DNA from: Bradyrhizobium genomosp. I (2014)
GTDB taxonomy: Bacteria; Pseudomonadota; Alphaproteobacteria; Rhizobiales; Xanthobacteraceae
Direction of reading: 5' to 3'
DNA length: 42,268 nt
NCBI RefSeq assembly: GCF_000261685.1
Contig: NZ_AJQE01000037.1
Span: 1-42,268, forward strand
Positions within the stretch are counted from its first letter, which is position 1. Every line of letters begins with the position of its first letter. The notes below the pieces were generated by a model, which was not told the DNA's origin, ran no database searches, and saw only the letters and a list, made by a program, of their open reading frames with translations. Shown in pieces: positions 1 through 8,480 of the stretch. A program made the translations under genes and the position numbers.

Positions 1-910
1 GGTTTGCCTTGACAAGCAGGTCCTGAATCTCGAGCGCCGCCAGCGCGGCATCGACAGCGTGCGTGCGGTTGATCTCGGGCAGGCCGCCAGCGCAGAGATA
101 GGCATCGCCGATGGTCTTTATCTTCTCGAGCCGATGGCGCGCGATGATCTCGTCGAAACTGCTGTAGTACTCGTCGAGCTGGTGCACGACCTGCGCCGGC
201 TCGATCGCTTCGACATGCCGGGTGAAATCGACGAAATCGACGAAGAGGATGCTGACTGATTGATAGAAGCGCGGCCGCACCTTCTCGTTGGCCCTGAGCT
301 CCTCGGCGACCGCCGGGGGGAGGATGTTGAGCAGGAGCGCGTCTGATTTGCTCCGCTCAGCCTCCGCCATTGCGCGCGCCTTGTCGAGCTCGGCCAGCAT
401 CTCGTCGCGCTCGCGGAGTCTACGTCTGAGCTCGAGCTGAGCCACGGCCTGACGCGAGATCCGCCGCACTGCTTCTTGCTGCTCGAAGCTGAGCTCGCGC
501 GGCTCGAAATCGATGACGCAGAGCGTTCCTAGCGCGTATCCCTCCTCGCTGATCAGCGGCATGCCGCAATAGAAGCGCAGCCCGAACTCGCCGGCGACCA
601 GCGGCGAATCGCTGAACCTCGGATCCTTCGTGAGATCAGGCACATAGATGAGATCGTCATGGCAGATCGTCGCCTGGCAGATCGAGATCTCCTTGGGCAC
701 GTGCGTAAGGTCAGGCGGCAGGCCGCACTTGGCCTTGAGCCACTGTCGCTTGTCGTCGAGGAAGGTCAGCAGCCCGGCGCTGCAGCCGCAGATCTGCGCC
801 GCGAGGTCCGCCAGTTCGTCATAGGCGATCTCCGGCGGCGTATCGAGAATGCGATAGGTTTCGAGAGCGTGCTGCCGCCCCAGCTCGTTGTCCGGCAGGT
901 AGGTCTTCAT
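1..910 (-). CDS. GAF domain plus class III adenylate/guanylate cyclase, 3' end outside window
   Basis: Reading the minus strand gives a cytosolic protein that starts MKTYLPDNELGRQ, followed by a GAF domain (about residues 15-165). The GAF part contains phrases such as CGLPPDLTHVPKE and GALGTLCVIDFEPRELS-like segments typical of stand-alone GAF sensors. A charged coiled linker follows, then the start of a class III nucleotide cyclase catalytic domain with ILFVDFVDFT (metal-binding Asp) and KIKTIGDAYL (purine-recognising Lys and second metal Asp). The end lies beyond base 1, so the CDS is partial. It would make cAMP or cGMP in response to a ligand or redox cue sensed by GAF; substrate and cue cannot be read from the sequence. 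An in-frame GTG at 922 (adding four residues) is an equally possible start; neither has a strong ribosome-binding site. Confidence 0.85.
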   Translation of the reverse strand, partial: MKTYLPDNELGRQHALETYRILDTPPEIAYDELADLAAQICGCSAGLLTFLDDKRQWLKAKCGLPPDLTHVPKEISICQATICHDDLIYVPDLTKDPRFSDSPLVAGEFGLRFYCGMPLISEEGYALGTLCVIDFEPRELSFEQQEAVRRISRQAVAQLELRRRLRERDEMLAELDKARAMAEAERSKSDALLLNILPPAVAEELRANEKVRPRFYQSVSILFVDFVDFTRHVEAIEPAQVVHQLDEYYSSFDEIIARHRLEKIKTIGDAYLCAGGLPEINRTHAVDAALAALEIQDLLVKAN

Positions 911-922
911 GTCGTCCGCCAC

Positions 923-1272
923 CGCTCGACAGAACCCGCCATGACCATATCTCCATGCCCAGTCAAGACGCCTGCATTAGAACATCGGCGGCGCATCATG
1001 GAAAGGTGCGACACGGCTGCGCAGTCAGCGAGACTGACGTGATTGCGGCCATGCTTTTCCCATCATATGCGTGCTTTCACCCGAACGTGCTTGCTGCCGG
1101 TTGCGTGCGTCTCAGCACTGTCGTGCGGGGCCCCTGGCGAAGGCAAGATCGGTGATCAACTGAAACGCGGCTCTAGGTCGGCCGGTGCGTCCTTGGCGCG
1201 CTGATTGGCAAAAGCAGACTCGCCACTCGCTATAAGGGGCCGCCGCTGGCAATTGCCGTTGCGGGCGGCAAA
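923..1272. other. 350-base stretch without a recognised gene
   Basis: This lies between the start of the cyclase gene and the end of map. Short open frames occur on the plus strand but have no recognisable protein features and no convincing ribosome-binding site. I see no repeat, terminator hairpin with a T-run or RNA gene. It presumably holds the promoter of the leftward cyclase gene near 930-1000, which I cannot place. Confidence 0.4.
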
Positions 1273-2091
1273 TCACCCGATCTGCTTCTCGCCGTGCCGC
1301 TCCGACAGCGTGAAGATCTCGACGCCGGTCGCGGTGACGCCGACGGAGTGCTCGAATTGCGCCGACAGCGAGCGGTCGCGGGTCACGGCGGTCCAGCCGT
1401 CGGAGAGGATCTTCACATGCGGCTTGCCGAGATTGATCATCGGCTCGATGGTGAAGAACATGCCGGGCTTGAGTTGCACGCCCTCGCCGGGACGGCCGAT
1501 ATGGATGATGTTCGGCTCGTCGTGGAACATGCGCCCGAGGCCATGGCCGCAGAAATCGCGCACCACGCTCATGCCCTGCGGCTCGACGAAGCTCTGGATG
1601 GCGTGGCCGATGTCGCCGGTGGTGGCGCCGGGTTTCACGGCGGCGATGCCGCGCATCATCGCTTCATAGGTGACCTCGATCAGCCGCTCGGCCTTGCGGG
1701 CGATCGGACCGACCGCATACATCCGGCTGGAATCGCCGTACCAGCCGTCGACGATGAAGGTGACGTCGATGTTGACGATGTCCCCTTCCTTCAGCGGACG
1801 GTCGCCGGGCATGCCGTGGCAGACGACGTGATTGAGCGAGGTGCAGGTCGAATAGCGGTAGCCGCGATACATCAGCGTCGCCGGATAGGCGCCATGGCTG
1901 AAAGCGAAGTCGCGGACGAATTCGTCGACCTTCGAGGTCGGCACGCCCGGCCCGACGATATCGGTGAGCTCGTCGAGGCATTTCGCCACCAGAGCGCCCG
2001 CCTTGCGCATGCCGGCAAAGGCGCTCGGCCCATGCAGCTTGATCTGTCCGGTCTTGCGCAGGGAGGTATCGGAGGCTTCGACGTAGCTCAT
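1273..2091 (-). CDS. map: Type I methionine aminopeptidase
   Basis: This 272-residue cytosolic metalloprotease removes the initiator methionine from nascent proteins. All hallmark residues are visible: the substrate-pocket His in VVCHGMPGD, the metal ligands in VNIDVTF and GWYGDSS (two Asp), GHGLGRMFHDEP (His), FTIEPM (Glu) and FEHSVGV (Glu). The length fits the type I family with a modest N-terminal extension and no insert, so it is not type II. The frame stays open upstream to an ATG at 2121, but the start at 2091 (MSYVEASD) is preferred because the ten extra residues look non-coding. It stands between a cyclase and a mechanosensitive channel on the same strand and shows no obvious operon partner. 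Confidence 0.95.
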   Translation of the reverse strand: MSYVEASDTSLRKTGQIKLHGPSAFAGMRKAGALVAKCLDELTDIVGPGVPTSKVDEFVRDFAFSHGAYPATLMYRGYRYSTCTSLNHVVCHGMPGDRPLKEGDIVNIDVTFIVDGWYGDSSRMYAVGPIARKAERLIEVTYEAMMRGIAAVKPGATTGDIGHAIQSFVEPQGMSVVRDFCGHGLGRMFHDEPNIIHIGRPGEGVQLKPGMFFTIEPMINLGKPHVKILSDGWTAVTRDRSLSAQFEHSVGVTATGVEIFTLSERHGEKQIG

Positions 2092-2212
2092 GCGTGTCAG
2101 GTCTTTCGGGGCCGATCTCAATACCGGCGGAAGGGCTTGATTTCAGGCCCTAATTTAATGATTGCCGGCCTTCATGCAAGCCGAGCGTGCGACCTTGGGT
2201 GGGAAAGCGGGC

Positions 2213-3529
2213 CTAATTCGGGACTTCTACGGTGGTTTCCACCGGCAGGGCGCCCCCGCGGATGCGGATTTCGCGGACGGGATAGGGAACCCGGATGCCC
2301 TCGCGCTTGAAGGCGTCCCACAGCGCCAGCATCACGTCGCTTTTGACCTTGTCCATGCCGTCGGGGTCGGCGATCCAGAAGGTCAGCGAGAACTTCATCC
2401 CGGCTTCCGCGAACTCGGTCAGGATGCAGGTCGGCGGCTTGCCCTTCTGCGCGCGCGGATGGGCGGCGGCGGTCTCGGCGGCGAGCGTGCAGACCAGGCG
2501 AGGGTCGGCGTCGTAATGGGTGCCGAAGGCGATCTTCACCAGCGTGTTCTTGTCGGTATAGGTCCAGTTGACGACCTTCTGCGTCACCAGGTCCTCGTTC
2601 GGCACCAGGAATTCGCGGCCGTCGCCGGCGGCGACGGAAATATACCGCGTCTTCATCGCGCTGATCCGCCCGGTATTGTCGCCGATGGTGACGAGGTCGC
2701 CGGGCTTCACCGACTTGTCGGCGAGCAGGATGATGCCCGAGATGAAATTGGCCACGATCTTCTGCAGGCCGATACCGATGCCGACGCCGACCGCGCCGGA
2801 GAACACCGCGAGCGCCGACAGGTCGATCCCGACGGCGCCGAGCGCAATGACGATTGCGATGGCGAGAAGTCCGATGCGGATGATCTTGACCAGCAGCACC
2901 TGCACCGACGGCGTCAGGTCCGTGGTTGCATTGATCCGGCTCTCGGCGAAATTGCTCGCGATGTTGGTGAGCCAGAGTGCGAGCAGCAGCAGTGCGCCGG
3001 CCTTGAGCGCCAGAAGCGGGGTCAGGCGCAGGCCGCCGAGCACGATCGCGTAGGAATCGAGCAGCTCGACCGTCGTGTCGAGCTGGCCGAGGATCGAGAG
3101 GGCGGCGAGAAACCAGGCCGTGATCGACACCAGCCTGACGATGAAGGCGTTGCGCAGCACCGAGGTCACGAGCCGGATGACGAGCCAGGCGAAGCCCAGC
3201 TTGGCTGCGACCATCAGGAGATAGCTGCGGCTCGGCCAGGTCGCGTGGTACATCACCACGCGCGAGATGATCACGAGCAGCGTGAACACCGCCGTCGAGG
3301 CGCTGGAGACCATCACCCGGACGAAATGCCGGAACGGCAGCGGCCAGCGCATCGCCAGCGAGGTCATGTCGACGCGGCTGCGCATCGCGGCCTCCGCGGC
3401 ATAGGCGATGCCGGCCGCAGCCAGGATGAGACCGAATTGCAGGTAGAACCAGGGTGAGGAGACCTCCGCCCCGACGCTGCGCGCGGTGGTCTGCACGAAC
3501 TCCATGAAGTCCTTGAGGTCCATGTCCAT
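2213..3529 (-). CDS. MscS-family mechanosensitive ion channel
   Basis: This is an inner-membrane channel of about 438 residues that would release solutes on hypo-osmotic shock. Four or five hydrophobic helices occupy roughly the first 240 residues. The MscS pore helix and beta domain follow, with the Gly/Ala-rich pore segment GAVGVGIGIGLQKIVANFISG and downstream GDLVTIGDNTG. The C-terminal alpha/beta vestibule ends near PVETTVEVPN. It is longer than E. coli MscS (286 residues), with extra N-terminal helices as in YbdG/YnaI-type members. The frame is open to an ATG at 3604, but the added residues are proline-rich and unlike a membrane protein start, so MDMDLKDF at 3529 is chosen. It diverges from the K+/H+ antiporter at 3737, another ion-homeostasis gene, which suggests a shared osmotic theme (inference). 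Confidence 0.9.
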   Translation of the reverse strand: MDMDLKDFMEFVQTTARSVGAEVSSPWFYLQFGLILAAAGIAYAAEAAMRSRVDMTSLAMRWPLPFRHFVRVMVSSASTAVFTLLVIISRVVMYHATWPSRSYLLMVAAKLGFAWLVIRLVTSVLRNAFIVRLVSITAWFLAALSILGQLDTTVELLDSYAIVLGGLRLTPLLALKAGALLLLALWLTNIASNFAESRINATTDLTPSVQVLLVKIIRIGLLAIAIVIALGAVGIDLSALAVFSGAVGVGIGIGLQKIVANFISGIILLADKSVKPGDLVTIGDNTGRISAMKTRYISVAAGDGREFLVPNEDLVTQKVVNWTYTDKNTLVKIAFGTHYDADPRLVCTLAAETAAAHPRAQKGKPPTCILTEFAEAGMKFSLTFWIADPDGMDKVKSDVMLALWDAFKREGIRVPYPVREIRIRGGALPVETTVEVPN

Positions 3530-3736
3530 CGGTCTCGTCGGCAAGCGGGGAGGGAATTGATTCGAGGGAGCCGCAGATTCCCACAAAGGGCGCGACCGGA
3601 CCATCGATACACCGCGAAGTGAAGTACGTTAAGGCCGTAAAATACGGGCAGATTGCCGCGAGATGCGAAAATGGGTTGGCGCGCGAGTCTGCCGACGATA
3701 AGGATGCCATTCCAGCTGTTTTGACCCGGAAGGTGG

Positions 3737-5530
3737 ATGGCTTCCCTCGACTCCGTCAGCCTCGCCATATTGCTCGGCGCCGTCCTCGTCATGGCCGGTA
3801 TCCTGTCGAGCCTGCTCGCGCTGCGCTTCGGCGCGCCGTTGCTGCTCGTCTTCCTTGCGATCGGCATGCTCGCCGGCGATTCCGGCCCGGGGCAGCTCCA
3901 GTTCGACGACGTCCGCACCACTTATCTGGTCGGCTCGGTGGCGCTCGCCTTGATCCTGTTCGACGGCGGCCTGCGGACGCGCTTTGCCAGCATCCGCACC
4001 GTGCTCGCGCCCTCCGTGGTGCTCGCGACCGTCGGCGTGCTGCTGACCGCGCTGATCACGGCGCCGTTCGCCAAATACGCGCTCGACCTCAACTGGGCGG
4101 AGTCGCTGCTGGTCGGTGCCGTGGTGGCCTCGACCGATGCGGCCGCCGTGTTTCTGCTGGTGCACACCCAGGGCCTGCGGCTGCGCCCGCGCGTCGGCGC
4201 GACGCTGGAGGCGGAATCCGGCACCAACGACCCGTTCGCGATCTTCCTCACGCTCATGCTCGTCGAGTACATCTCGGTCGGCTCGAGCTCGCCCGGCCAT
4301 GTGCTGATGGAGTTCGTCATGGAGGCGGCGCTGGGCGCCATCGTCGGTGTCATCGGCGGGCGCCTCGTCGTGATCGCCCTCAATCAGGTGGCGCTGCCGC
4401 AGGGCCTGCATGCCCCGTTCGTGACCACAGGTGCGCTCGTGATCTTCGGCGGCTCGCAGATCATGCACGCCTCCGGCTTCCTCGCGGTCTATCTCGCCGG
4501 CATCATCATCGGCAACCGGCCGACCCGCGCGCATAATTCGGTGGTGACGTTCCTCGATGCCGCGACCTGGCTGGCGCAGATCGTGATGTTCGTGCTGCTC
4601 GGCCTTTTGGTCTCGCCGAGCCGGCTCGGCGCCAGCGTGCTGCCGGCGGTCGCCGTCGCGCTCGTGCTGATGCTGGTGGCGCGGCCGCTCGCGGTGTTCC
4701 TGTGCCTTTCGCCGTTCCGTTTCAACTGGCGCGAGAAGATCTTCATCGCCTGGACCGGCCTGCGCGGTGCGGTCGCGATCTTCCTGGCCTCGATCCCGAT
4801 GCTGGTCGGGCTGTCGAAGGCCTACCTCTATTTCGACGTTGCCTTCGTCGTCGTCATCATCTCGCTGCTGCTGCAGGGCTGGACCCTGGCGCCGGCCGCG
4901 CGCAAGCTGCATGTGGCATTGCCGCGCGCCGAGCGCGGCCCGCGGCGCGTCGAGCTCGATCTGCCCGGTCAGCTCGAGCAGCAGCTCGTCGGCTACCCGG
5001 TGCGGCCCAAGAGCCTGTATTTCCGCCGCGGCCTGATCCCGTCCTGGTCCAAGCCGACGCTGGTGATCCGCAACGAGAACATCCTGACGCCGACGGAAGC
5101 CGACCCGATCGCGCCCGGCGACTACATCTACCTGCTGGCTCCGCCGGAAAAAGCCGAGTCGCTCGACCGCTTCTTCGTCGACATGCAGCCGAGCACGGCG
5201 CCCGATCCGCATCTGCTCGGCGACTTCATGGTCTCCGGCGAGCACACGCTCGCCGAGCTCGCCGAGATCTACGGCGTGAAGGTGAGCGACGACGAGGGCA
5301 AGCTCACGCTCGCCGACTATTTCGACGTCCATCTCGACCGCGCGCCGAAAGACGGCGCCGAGCTCGCGCTCGACGAGATCGTCCTGGTCGCGCGCTCGAT
5401 CTCCGGTGGCCGCGTCAACGTCGTCGGCCTGCGTCTGCCGGAAGAAGACGAGACGCCAGCGCCGCTGACGCGCGCGCAGGAGCTGCGCAAGAAGCTCGCG
5501 GAGCTGTGGACCTCGGTGGCGGGGGTCTAA
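3737..5530 (+). CDS. cvrA: CPA1-type potassium/proton antiporter, CvrA/NhaP2 family
   Basis: This inner-membrane antiporter of 597 residues exchanges K+ (or Na+) for H+. The first ~395 residues form a run of about twelve hydrophobic helices with the CPA1 signatures LILFDGGL, ASTDAAAVF and ESGTNDPFAIF; these Asp and Asn residues are the transport site in the family. A TrkA_C/RCK_C ligand-binding domain follows (about 415-495, ending GDYIYLLAPPEKAESL), then a CorC/HlyC-type domain (about 500-580, LLGDFMVSGEHTLAEL). This domain order is diagnostic of NhaP2/CvrA. The start at 3737 is preceded by GGAAGGTGG. A bipartite palindromic repeat begins immediately at the stop codon and may shield the mRNA end. 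The RCK domain implies control by a cytosolic nucleotide, possibly c-di-AMP or NAD in relatives; the ligand is unknown here. Confidence 0.93.
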   Translation: MASLDSVSLAILLGAVLVMAGILSSLLALRFGAPLLLVFLAIGMLAGDSGPGQLQFDDVRTTYLVGSVALALILFDGGLRTRFASIRTVLAPSVVLATVGVLLTALITAPFAKYALDLNWAESLLVGAVVASTDAAAVFLLVHTQGLRLRPRVGATLEAESGTNDPFAIFLTLMLVEYISVGSSSPGHVLMEFVMEAALGAIVGVIGGRLVVIALNQVALPQGLHAPFVTTGALVIFGGSQIMHASGFLAVYLAGIIIGNRPTRAHNSVVTFLDAATWLAQIVMFVLLGLLVSPSRLGASVLPAVAVALVLMLVARPLAVFLCLSPFRFNWREKIFIAWTGLRGAVAIFLASIPMLVGLSKAYLYFDVAFVVVIISLLLQGWTLAPAARKLHVALPRAERGPRRVELDLPGQLEQQLVGYPVRPKSLYFRRGLIPSWSKPTLVIRNENILTPTEADPIAPGDYIYLLAPPEKAESLDRFFVDMQPSTAPDPHLLGDFMVSGEHTLAELAEIYGVKVSDDEGKLTLADYFDVHLDRAPKDGAELALDEIVLVARSISGGRVNVVGLRLPEEDETPAPLTRAQELRKKLAELWTSVAGV

Positions 5531-5624
5531 AGCGCGATGCGATGAATCGTCATCGCGCTGTAGGTTGCTGTTTGAACATGATCTTTTCGGAAAACAGCTA
5601 CGCACTTTTCCGGATCATGCTTTA
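5530..5624. repeat. Bipartite palindromic intergenic repeat, family A copy 1
   Basis: Two hairpins in tandem. The first pairs AGCGCGATG with CATCGCGCT. The second pairs CATGATC plus TTTTCCG with CGGAAAA plus GATCATG. The inverted copy at 33501-33588 matches it along nearly its whole length, so this is a dispersed element rather than a simple terminator. It starts at the last base of the antiporter stop codon. Confidence 0.85.
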
Positions 5625-5805
5625 GGTTCTCTTCGCCATACCGGGGCGGGATAGCTCGAACCCGCAATGACGAGGATGGGGAACCGCCACCAAATCGCCG
5701 CAACCGCCGAAGATTTGCGCCGCTTCGTGAGCGCGAAACCCGGAACGCTCGGCGGCGCCGCTCGTTTTAAGCCGCGTAACAGCTTGGAATGACAGGAGTA
5801 TACCA

Positions 5806-6066
5806 ATGCGAAAGTTCATCCTTCCGATCGCGATGGCCCTTACGCTCGGCGCAGCGGCGCCCGCGATGGCCTATGACACCGGCGATCAGATCTCGATGCA
5901 GGTCGCGCTCGATGTGGCGAGCGATCTCGGCGTTGTGACGGTCTCGCACACGAACTTCCTTGGCGATGAATGGGAGATCGAGGGTCGCGACCGCGTGGGC
6001 CGGTGGATGGAGGTGGACGTCGATGCCCGTACGGGCGAGGTCCGCAATGTCGACCGCGGCTGGTAG
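5806..6066 (+). CDS. Small secreted PepSY-like protein
   Basis: This 86-residue protein has a clear signal peptide (MRKFILPIAMALTLGAAAPAMA, cleavage after about residue 22). The mature part of about 64 residues reads like a single PepSY repeat: a helix (SMQVALDVASDLG) followed by strands ending WMEVDVDARTGEVRNVDRG. PepSY domains are periplasmic or extracellular modules often thought to modulate peptidases; no target is evident. A good ribosome-binding site (AGGAG, eight bases ahead) fixes the start. It is a single gene between a repeat-rich spacer and modC, which is convergent with it. Confidence 0.8.
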   Translation: MRKFILPIAMALTLGAAAPAMAYDTGDQISMQVALDVASDLGVVTVSHTNFLGDEWEIEGRDRVGRWMEVDVDARTGEVRNVDRGW

Positions 6067-6084
6067 CTGAAAGGAACACGGTGG

Positions 6085-6114
6085 CCCGGATGGAGCGCAG
6101 CGGCGAAATCCGGG
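6085..6114. repeat. Short REP-like palindrome between convergent genes
   Basis: CCCGGAT at the left pairs with ATCCGGG at the right around a 15-16 base loop rich in GCAGCG. It sits between the stop codons of the PepSY gene and modC, which converge here. This is the common Bradyrhizobium-style 'cccggat...atccggg' palindrome (recalled pattern). It could serve as a bidirectional 3' hairpin, but there is no T-run. Confidence 0.6.
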
Positions 6115-6125
6115 CTGCCGCCGCC

Positions 6126-6788
6126 TCACGTCAGCACCTTGACCCCGCCGAAGGACGTCACGCGGCCCTGCTTCAGCATCACGATCTGCGTCGCGAGCTG
6201 GCGCAGCTCGGCGGCGTCGTGGCTGACATAGACCATCGGCACGTTGGCTTCATCCCGCAGCCGCACCAGATAGGGCAGGATCTCGAGCTTGCGGCCCTCG
6301 TCGAGCGCGCCGAGCGGCTCGTCGAGCAGCAGCAGGCGCGGCTTCGACAACAGCGCGCGTCCGAGCGCGACGCGCTGGCGCTCGCCGCCCGAGAGCTTCC
6401 CGGGGCGGCGATCGAGCAGCGCGCCGATGTCGAGCAGGTCGATGATGCGCTTGTGCTGAGAGGGATCGGGCGGCAGGCGGTTCATCCGCCGTCCATAGTC
6501 GAGATTCTGCGCGACGTTGAGATGCGGAAACAGCCGCGCGTCCTGGAACACATAGCCGATGCGGCGGCGCCAGGCCGGGACATGGATGCCGGCCGCGGTG
6601 TCGTCGACGGTTTCGCCGTCGATCACGATGGTGCCGCGGTCGGGCCGCAACAGCCCTGCGATCATGTTGACCAGTGACGTCTTGCCGGCGCCCGAGGCGC
6701 CGAACAGGCCGATGGCACGGCCTTCGCTGGCGAAGGATGCATGCAGCGAGAATTCGCCAAGCTGCTTTTCGATGTCGACGCGCAGCAT
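6126..6788 (-). CDS. modC: Molybdate ABC transporter ATPase, short form without TOBE domain
   Basis: This cytosolic ATPase of 220 residues would power molybdate import with ModB. It has Walker A GASGAGKTSL, the Q-loop near FQDARLFPHL, the ABC signature LSGGERQRVALGRALL, Walker B LLLLDEPLGALD and the switch His in YVSHDAAEL. The protein ends about 20 residues after the switch His (GRVTSFGGVKVLT). Canonical ModC proteins are about 350 residues, with a C-terminal TOBE/Mop domain that binds molybdate. Only 59 bases separate its stop from the end of the next gene, so no hidden TOBE remnant fits. The ATG follows the modB stop by two bases, consistent with translational coupling in modABC. Assignment to molybdate rests on its neighbours modB and modA. 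Confidence 0.9.
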   Translation of the reverse strand: MLRVDIEKQLGEFSLHASFASEGRAIGLFGASGAGKTSLVNMIAGLLRPDRGTIVIDGETVDDTAAGIHVPAWRRRIGYVFQDARLFPHLNVAQNLDYGRRMNRLPPDPSQHKRIIDLLDIGALLDRRPGKLSGGERQRVALGRALLSKPRLLLLDEPLGALDEGRKLEILPYLVRLRDEANVPMVYVSHDAAELRQLATQIVMLKQGRVTSFGGVKVLT

Positions 6789-6790
6789 GG

Positions 6791-7486
6791 TCAGTTTCCG
6801 TGCAGGCGCGCGGTGGCGCGGCGGGCGAACCACTCGGCGGCGATCAACGCGCCCAGCGCCAGCACGATCGAGACGATCACCAGCCGTCCCGCAGCGGCAT
6901 CGCCGTCCGGCGTCTGGATCAGCGAATAGATCGCCGAGGAAATCGTCTGGGTCTCGCCGGGAATGTTGGAGACGAAAGTGATCGTCGCGCCGAACTCGCC
7001 GATCGCCTTGGCGAAGCCGAGCACCATGCCGGCGAGCACGCCGGGCAGCGCGAGCGGCAGCGTCACCGTGAAGAACACTTTCCAGGGGGCCGCGCCAAGC
7101 GTCTCGGCGGCTTGCTCGAGCCGGCGATCGATCGCCTCGATCGACAGCCGCATCGGGCGTACCAGCAGCGGAAACGACATCACGCCGCAGGCCAGCGCCG
7201 CGCCGGTCCAGCGGAATGAAAAGACGATGCCGAGATGGTCGGCAAGGAAGCCGCCGACGAGGCCGCGGCGGCCGAACGTCAGCAGGAGCAGATAGCCGGT
7301 GACGACAGGCGGCAGCACCAGAGGCAGGTGCACGACGGCGTCGAGCAGCGACTTGCCCCAGAAATCGCGCCGCGCGAGCAGCCACGCCAGCGCGATGCCG
7401 AATGGCGTCGCCACCAGCGTTGCGATGATGGCGACCCTGAGCGAGAGCAGGATCGCCGTCCATTCGGCGGGCGAGATCTCGAACAT
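6791..7486 (-). CDS. modB: Molybdate ABC transporter permease
   Basis: This inner-membrane permease of 231 residues has about five hydrophobic helices. The EAA loop involved in contact with the ATPase is visible around residues 150-170 (EQAAETLGAAPWKVFFTVTL). It forms the channel of the ModABC importer. The start at 7486 (MFEISPAEW) is chosen over the more upstream in-frame ATG at 7606 because those extra 40 residues overlap modA and look non-coding. It lies 13 bases downstream of the modA stop and two bases upstream of modC, so the three genes form one operon on the minus strand. Confidence 0.93.
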   Translation of the reverse strand: MFEISPAEWTAILLSLRVAIIATLVATPFGIALAWLLARRDFWGKSLLDAVVHLPLVLPPVVTGYLLLLTFGRRGLVGGFLADHLGIVFSFRWTGAALACGVMSFPLLVRPMRLSIEAIDRRLEQAAETLGAAPWKVFFTVTLPLALPGVLAGMVLGFAKAIGEFGATITFVSNIPGETQTISSAIYSLIQTPDGDAAAGRLVIVSIVLALGALIAAEWFARRATARLHGN

Positions 7487-7499
7487 CAATTGCCGAATA

Positions 7500-8285
7500 T
7501 CAGATCGTCGGGCTGACCAGGAACTTGAAGCCGTATTTTTCCAAGATGGTCTTGGCGGCCGAGGAGCGCAGGAAGGCGAGATAGTCGTTGGTCCCGGCCT
7601 TCGCATGCGTGGTCGCGGCGACCGGATAGATGATCGCGGGATGCGACCCCGCCGGGAAAGTGCCGACGACCTTGACGCCGGGCTCGACCTTGGCGTCGGT
7701 GGAATAGACGATGCCGAGCGCGGCCTCGCCGCGCGCCACCAGCGTCAGCGCCGCGCGCACGCTCTCGGCCATGGCGAATTTCGGCTCGGCCGCTTGCCAG
7801 GCCCCGAGCTTCTCCAGCGCCGCCTTGGCATATTTGCCAACGGGCACCGACTTGACGTCGCCGGTCGCGATCCTGCCGTCGCCGGCGAGTTTTGCGAGGT
7901 CGAAGCCTTGCGTGATGGCGACGTTGTCGATCTTGGAATCCTTCGGCGCGATCAGCACGATGCTGTTGCCGAGCAGGTTGACTCTGGAAGGCTCATCGAT
8001 GGTCTTCCTGGAGATCGCGTAGTCCATCCAGTCGGTATCGGCCGAGACGAACACGTCGGCCGGCGCGCCCTGCTCGATCTGCCTGGCGAGCACCGAGCTT
8101 GCCGCATAGCTGACGCTGAACTTGACGCCGGTCCTGGCGGTGTAGGCGGCGTCGACCTCGTCGAGCGCGTTCTTCATCGACGCGGCGGCGAACACGGTGA
8201 TGGTCTTGTCCTCGGCGGCTGCCGGCGAAAGGCTTGCGCCGGCGAGGATCACGAAGGCGGTGAAAAGTCCTGCAATGCGTAACAT
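7500..8285 (-). CDS. modA: Periplasmic molybdate-binding protein
   Basis: This 261-residue secreted protein has a signal peptide (cleavage after SPAAAE or nearby, about residue 24). The mature part begins TITVFAAASMKNALDE, where the conserved Ser after AAA contacts the oxyanion. The motifs GAPADVFVSADTDWMD and NLLGNSIVLIAP and the closing Tyr segment ALGIVYSTDAKVEPGVKVVG are typical of ModA. It delivers molybdate (or tungstate) to ModBC. Molybdate supply matters for nitrogenase and nitrate reductase in this lineage (established for the family; no such enzyme is in this window). It is the first gene of modABC. Confidence 0.94.
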   Translation of the reverse strand: MLRIAGLFTAFVILAGASLSPAAAEDKTITVFAAASMKNALDEVDAAYTARTGVKFSVSYAASSVLARQIEQGAPADVFVSADTDWMDYAISRKTIDEPSRVNLLGNSIVLIAPKDSKIDNVAITQGFDLAKLAGDGRIATGDVKSVPVGKYAKAALEKLGAWQAAEPKFAMAESVRAALTLVARGEAALGIVYSTDAKVEPGVKVVGTFPAGSHPAIIYPVAATTHAKAGTNDYLAFLRSSAAKTILEKYGFKFLVSPTI

Positions 8286-8411
8286 GGGAGCGCTCCGTGC
8301 GAGTTCGCGCGCGCAAGATGCACGCGCTGGACTGGCGTTGGTGGATAGGTCGCGACGGGTGGAAGCGCTGCTCCACGGAGCCCCGGCTGCGGCTTACGGC
8401 CGGCAGGGATA

Positions 8412-8423
8412 TCGCAATTGCGA
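8412..8423. promoter_or_regulatory. 12-base perfect palindrome upstream of modA
   Basis: TCGCAATTGCGA is perfectly self-complementary and lies about 127 bases ahead of the modA start, in the 195-base gap before the next upstream gene. It does not resemble the longer TATA-type ModE box of E. coli. It is only a candidate operator; palindromes of this size also occur by chance. Confidence 0.25.
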
Positions 8424-8480
8424 AGATAGCAGGGGCCGCGGCCTCAGGTCAAAGGGTGGCCGCTTGTTTGGCAAACCGCG

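Noticed and set aside
955..1155. Small plus-strand ORF in the first intergenic gap
   Set aside because: There is no ribosome-binding site, no recognisable domain, and the residue composition is typical of non-coding GC-rich DNA.
2162..3457. Long plus-strand open frame opposite the MscS gene (similar ones lie opposite the antiporter, the EAL gene, lepA, the glycosyltransferase and pckA)
   Set aside because: High GC content keeps antisense frames open. The translations are His/Arg/Asp-rich with no family motif, and each lies fully opposite a confidently identified gene.
8412..8423. ModE-binding (Mo) box upstream of modA
   Set aside because: The palindrome lacks the TATAT-type half-sites and spacing of the known ModE operator, so it is listed only as an unassigned palindrome.
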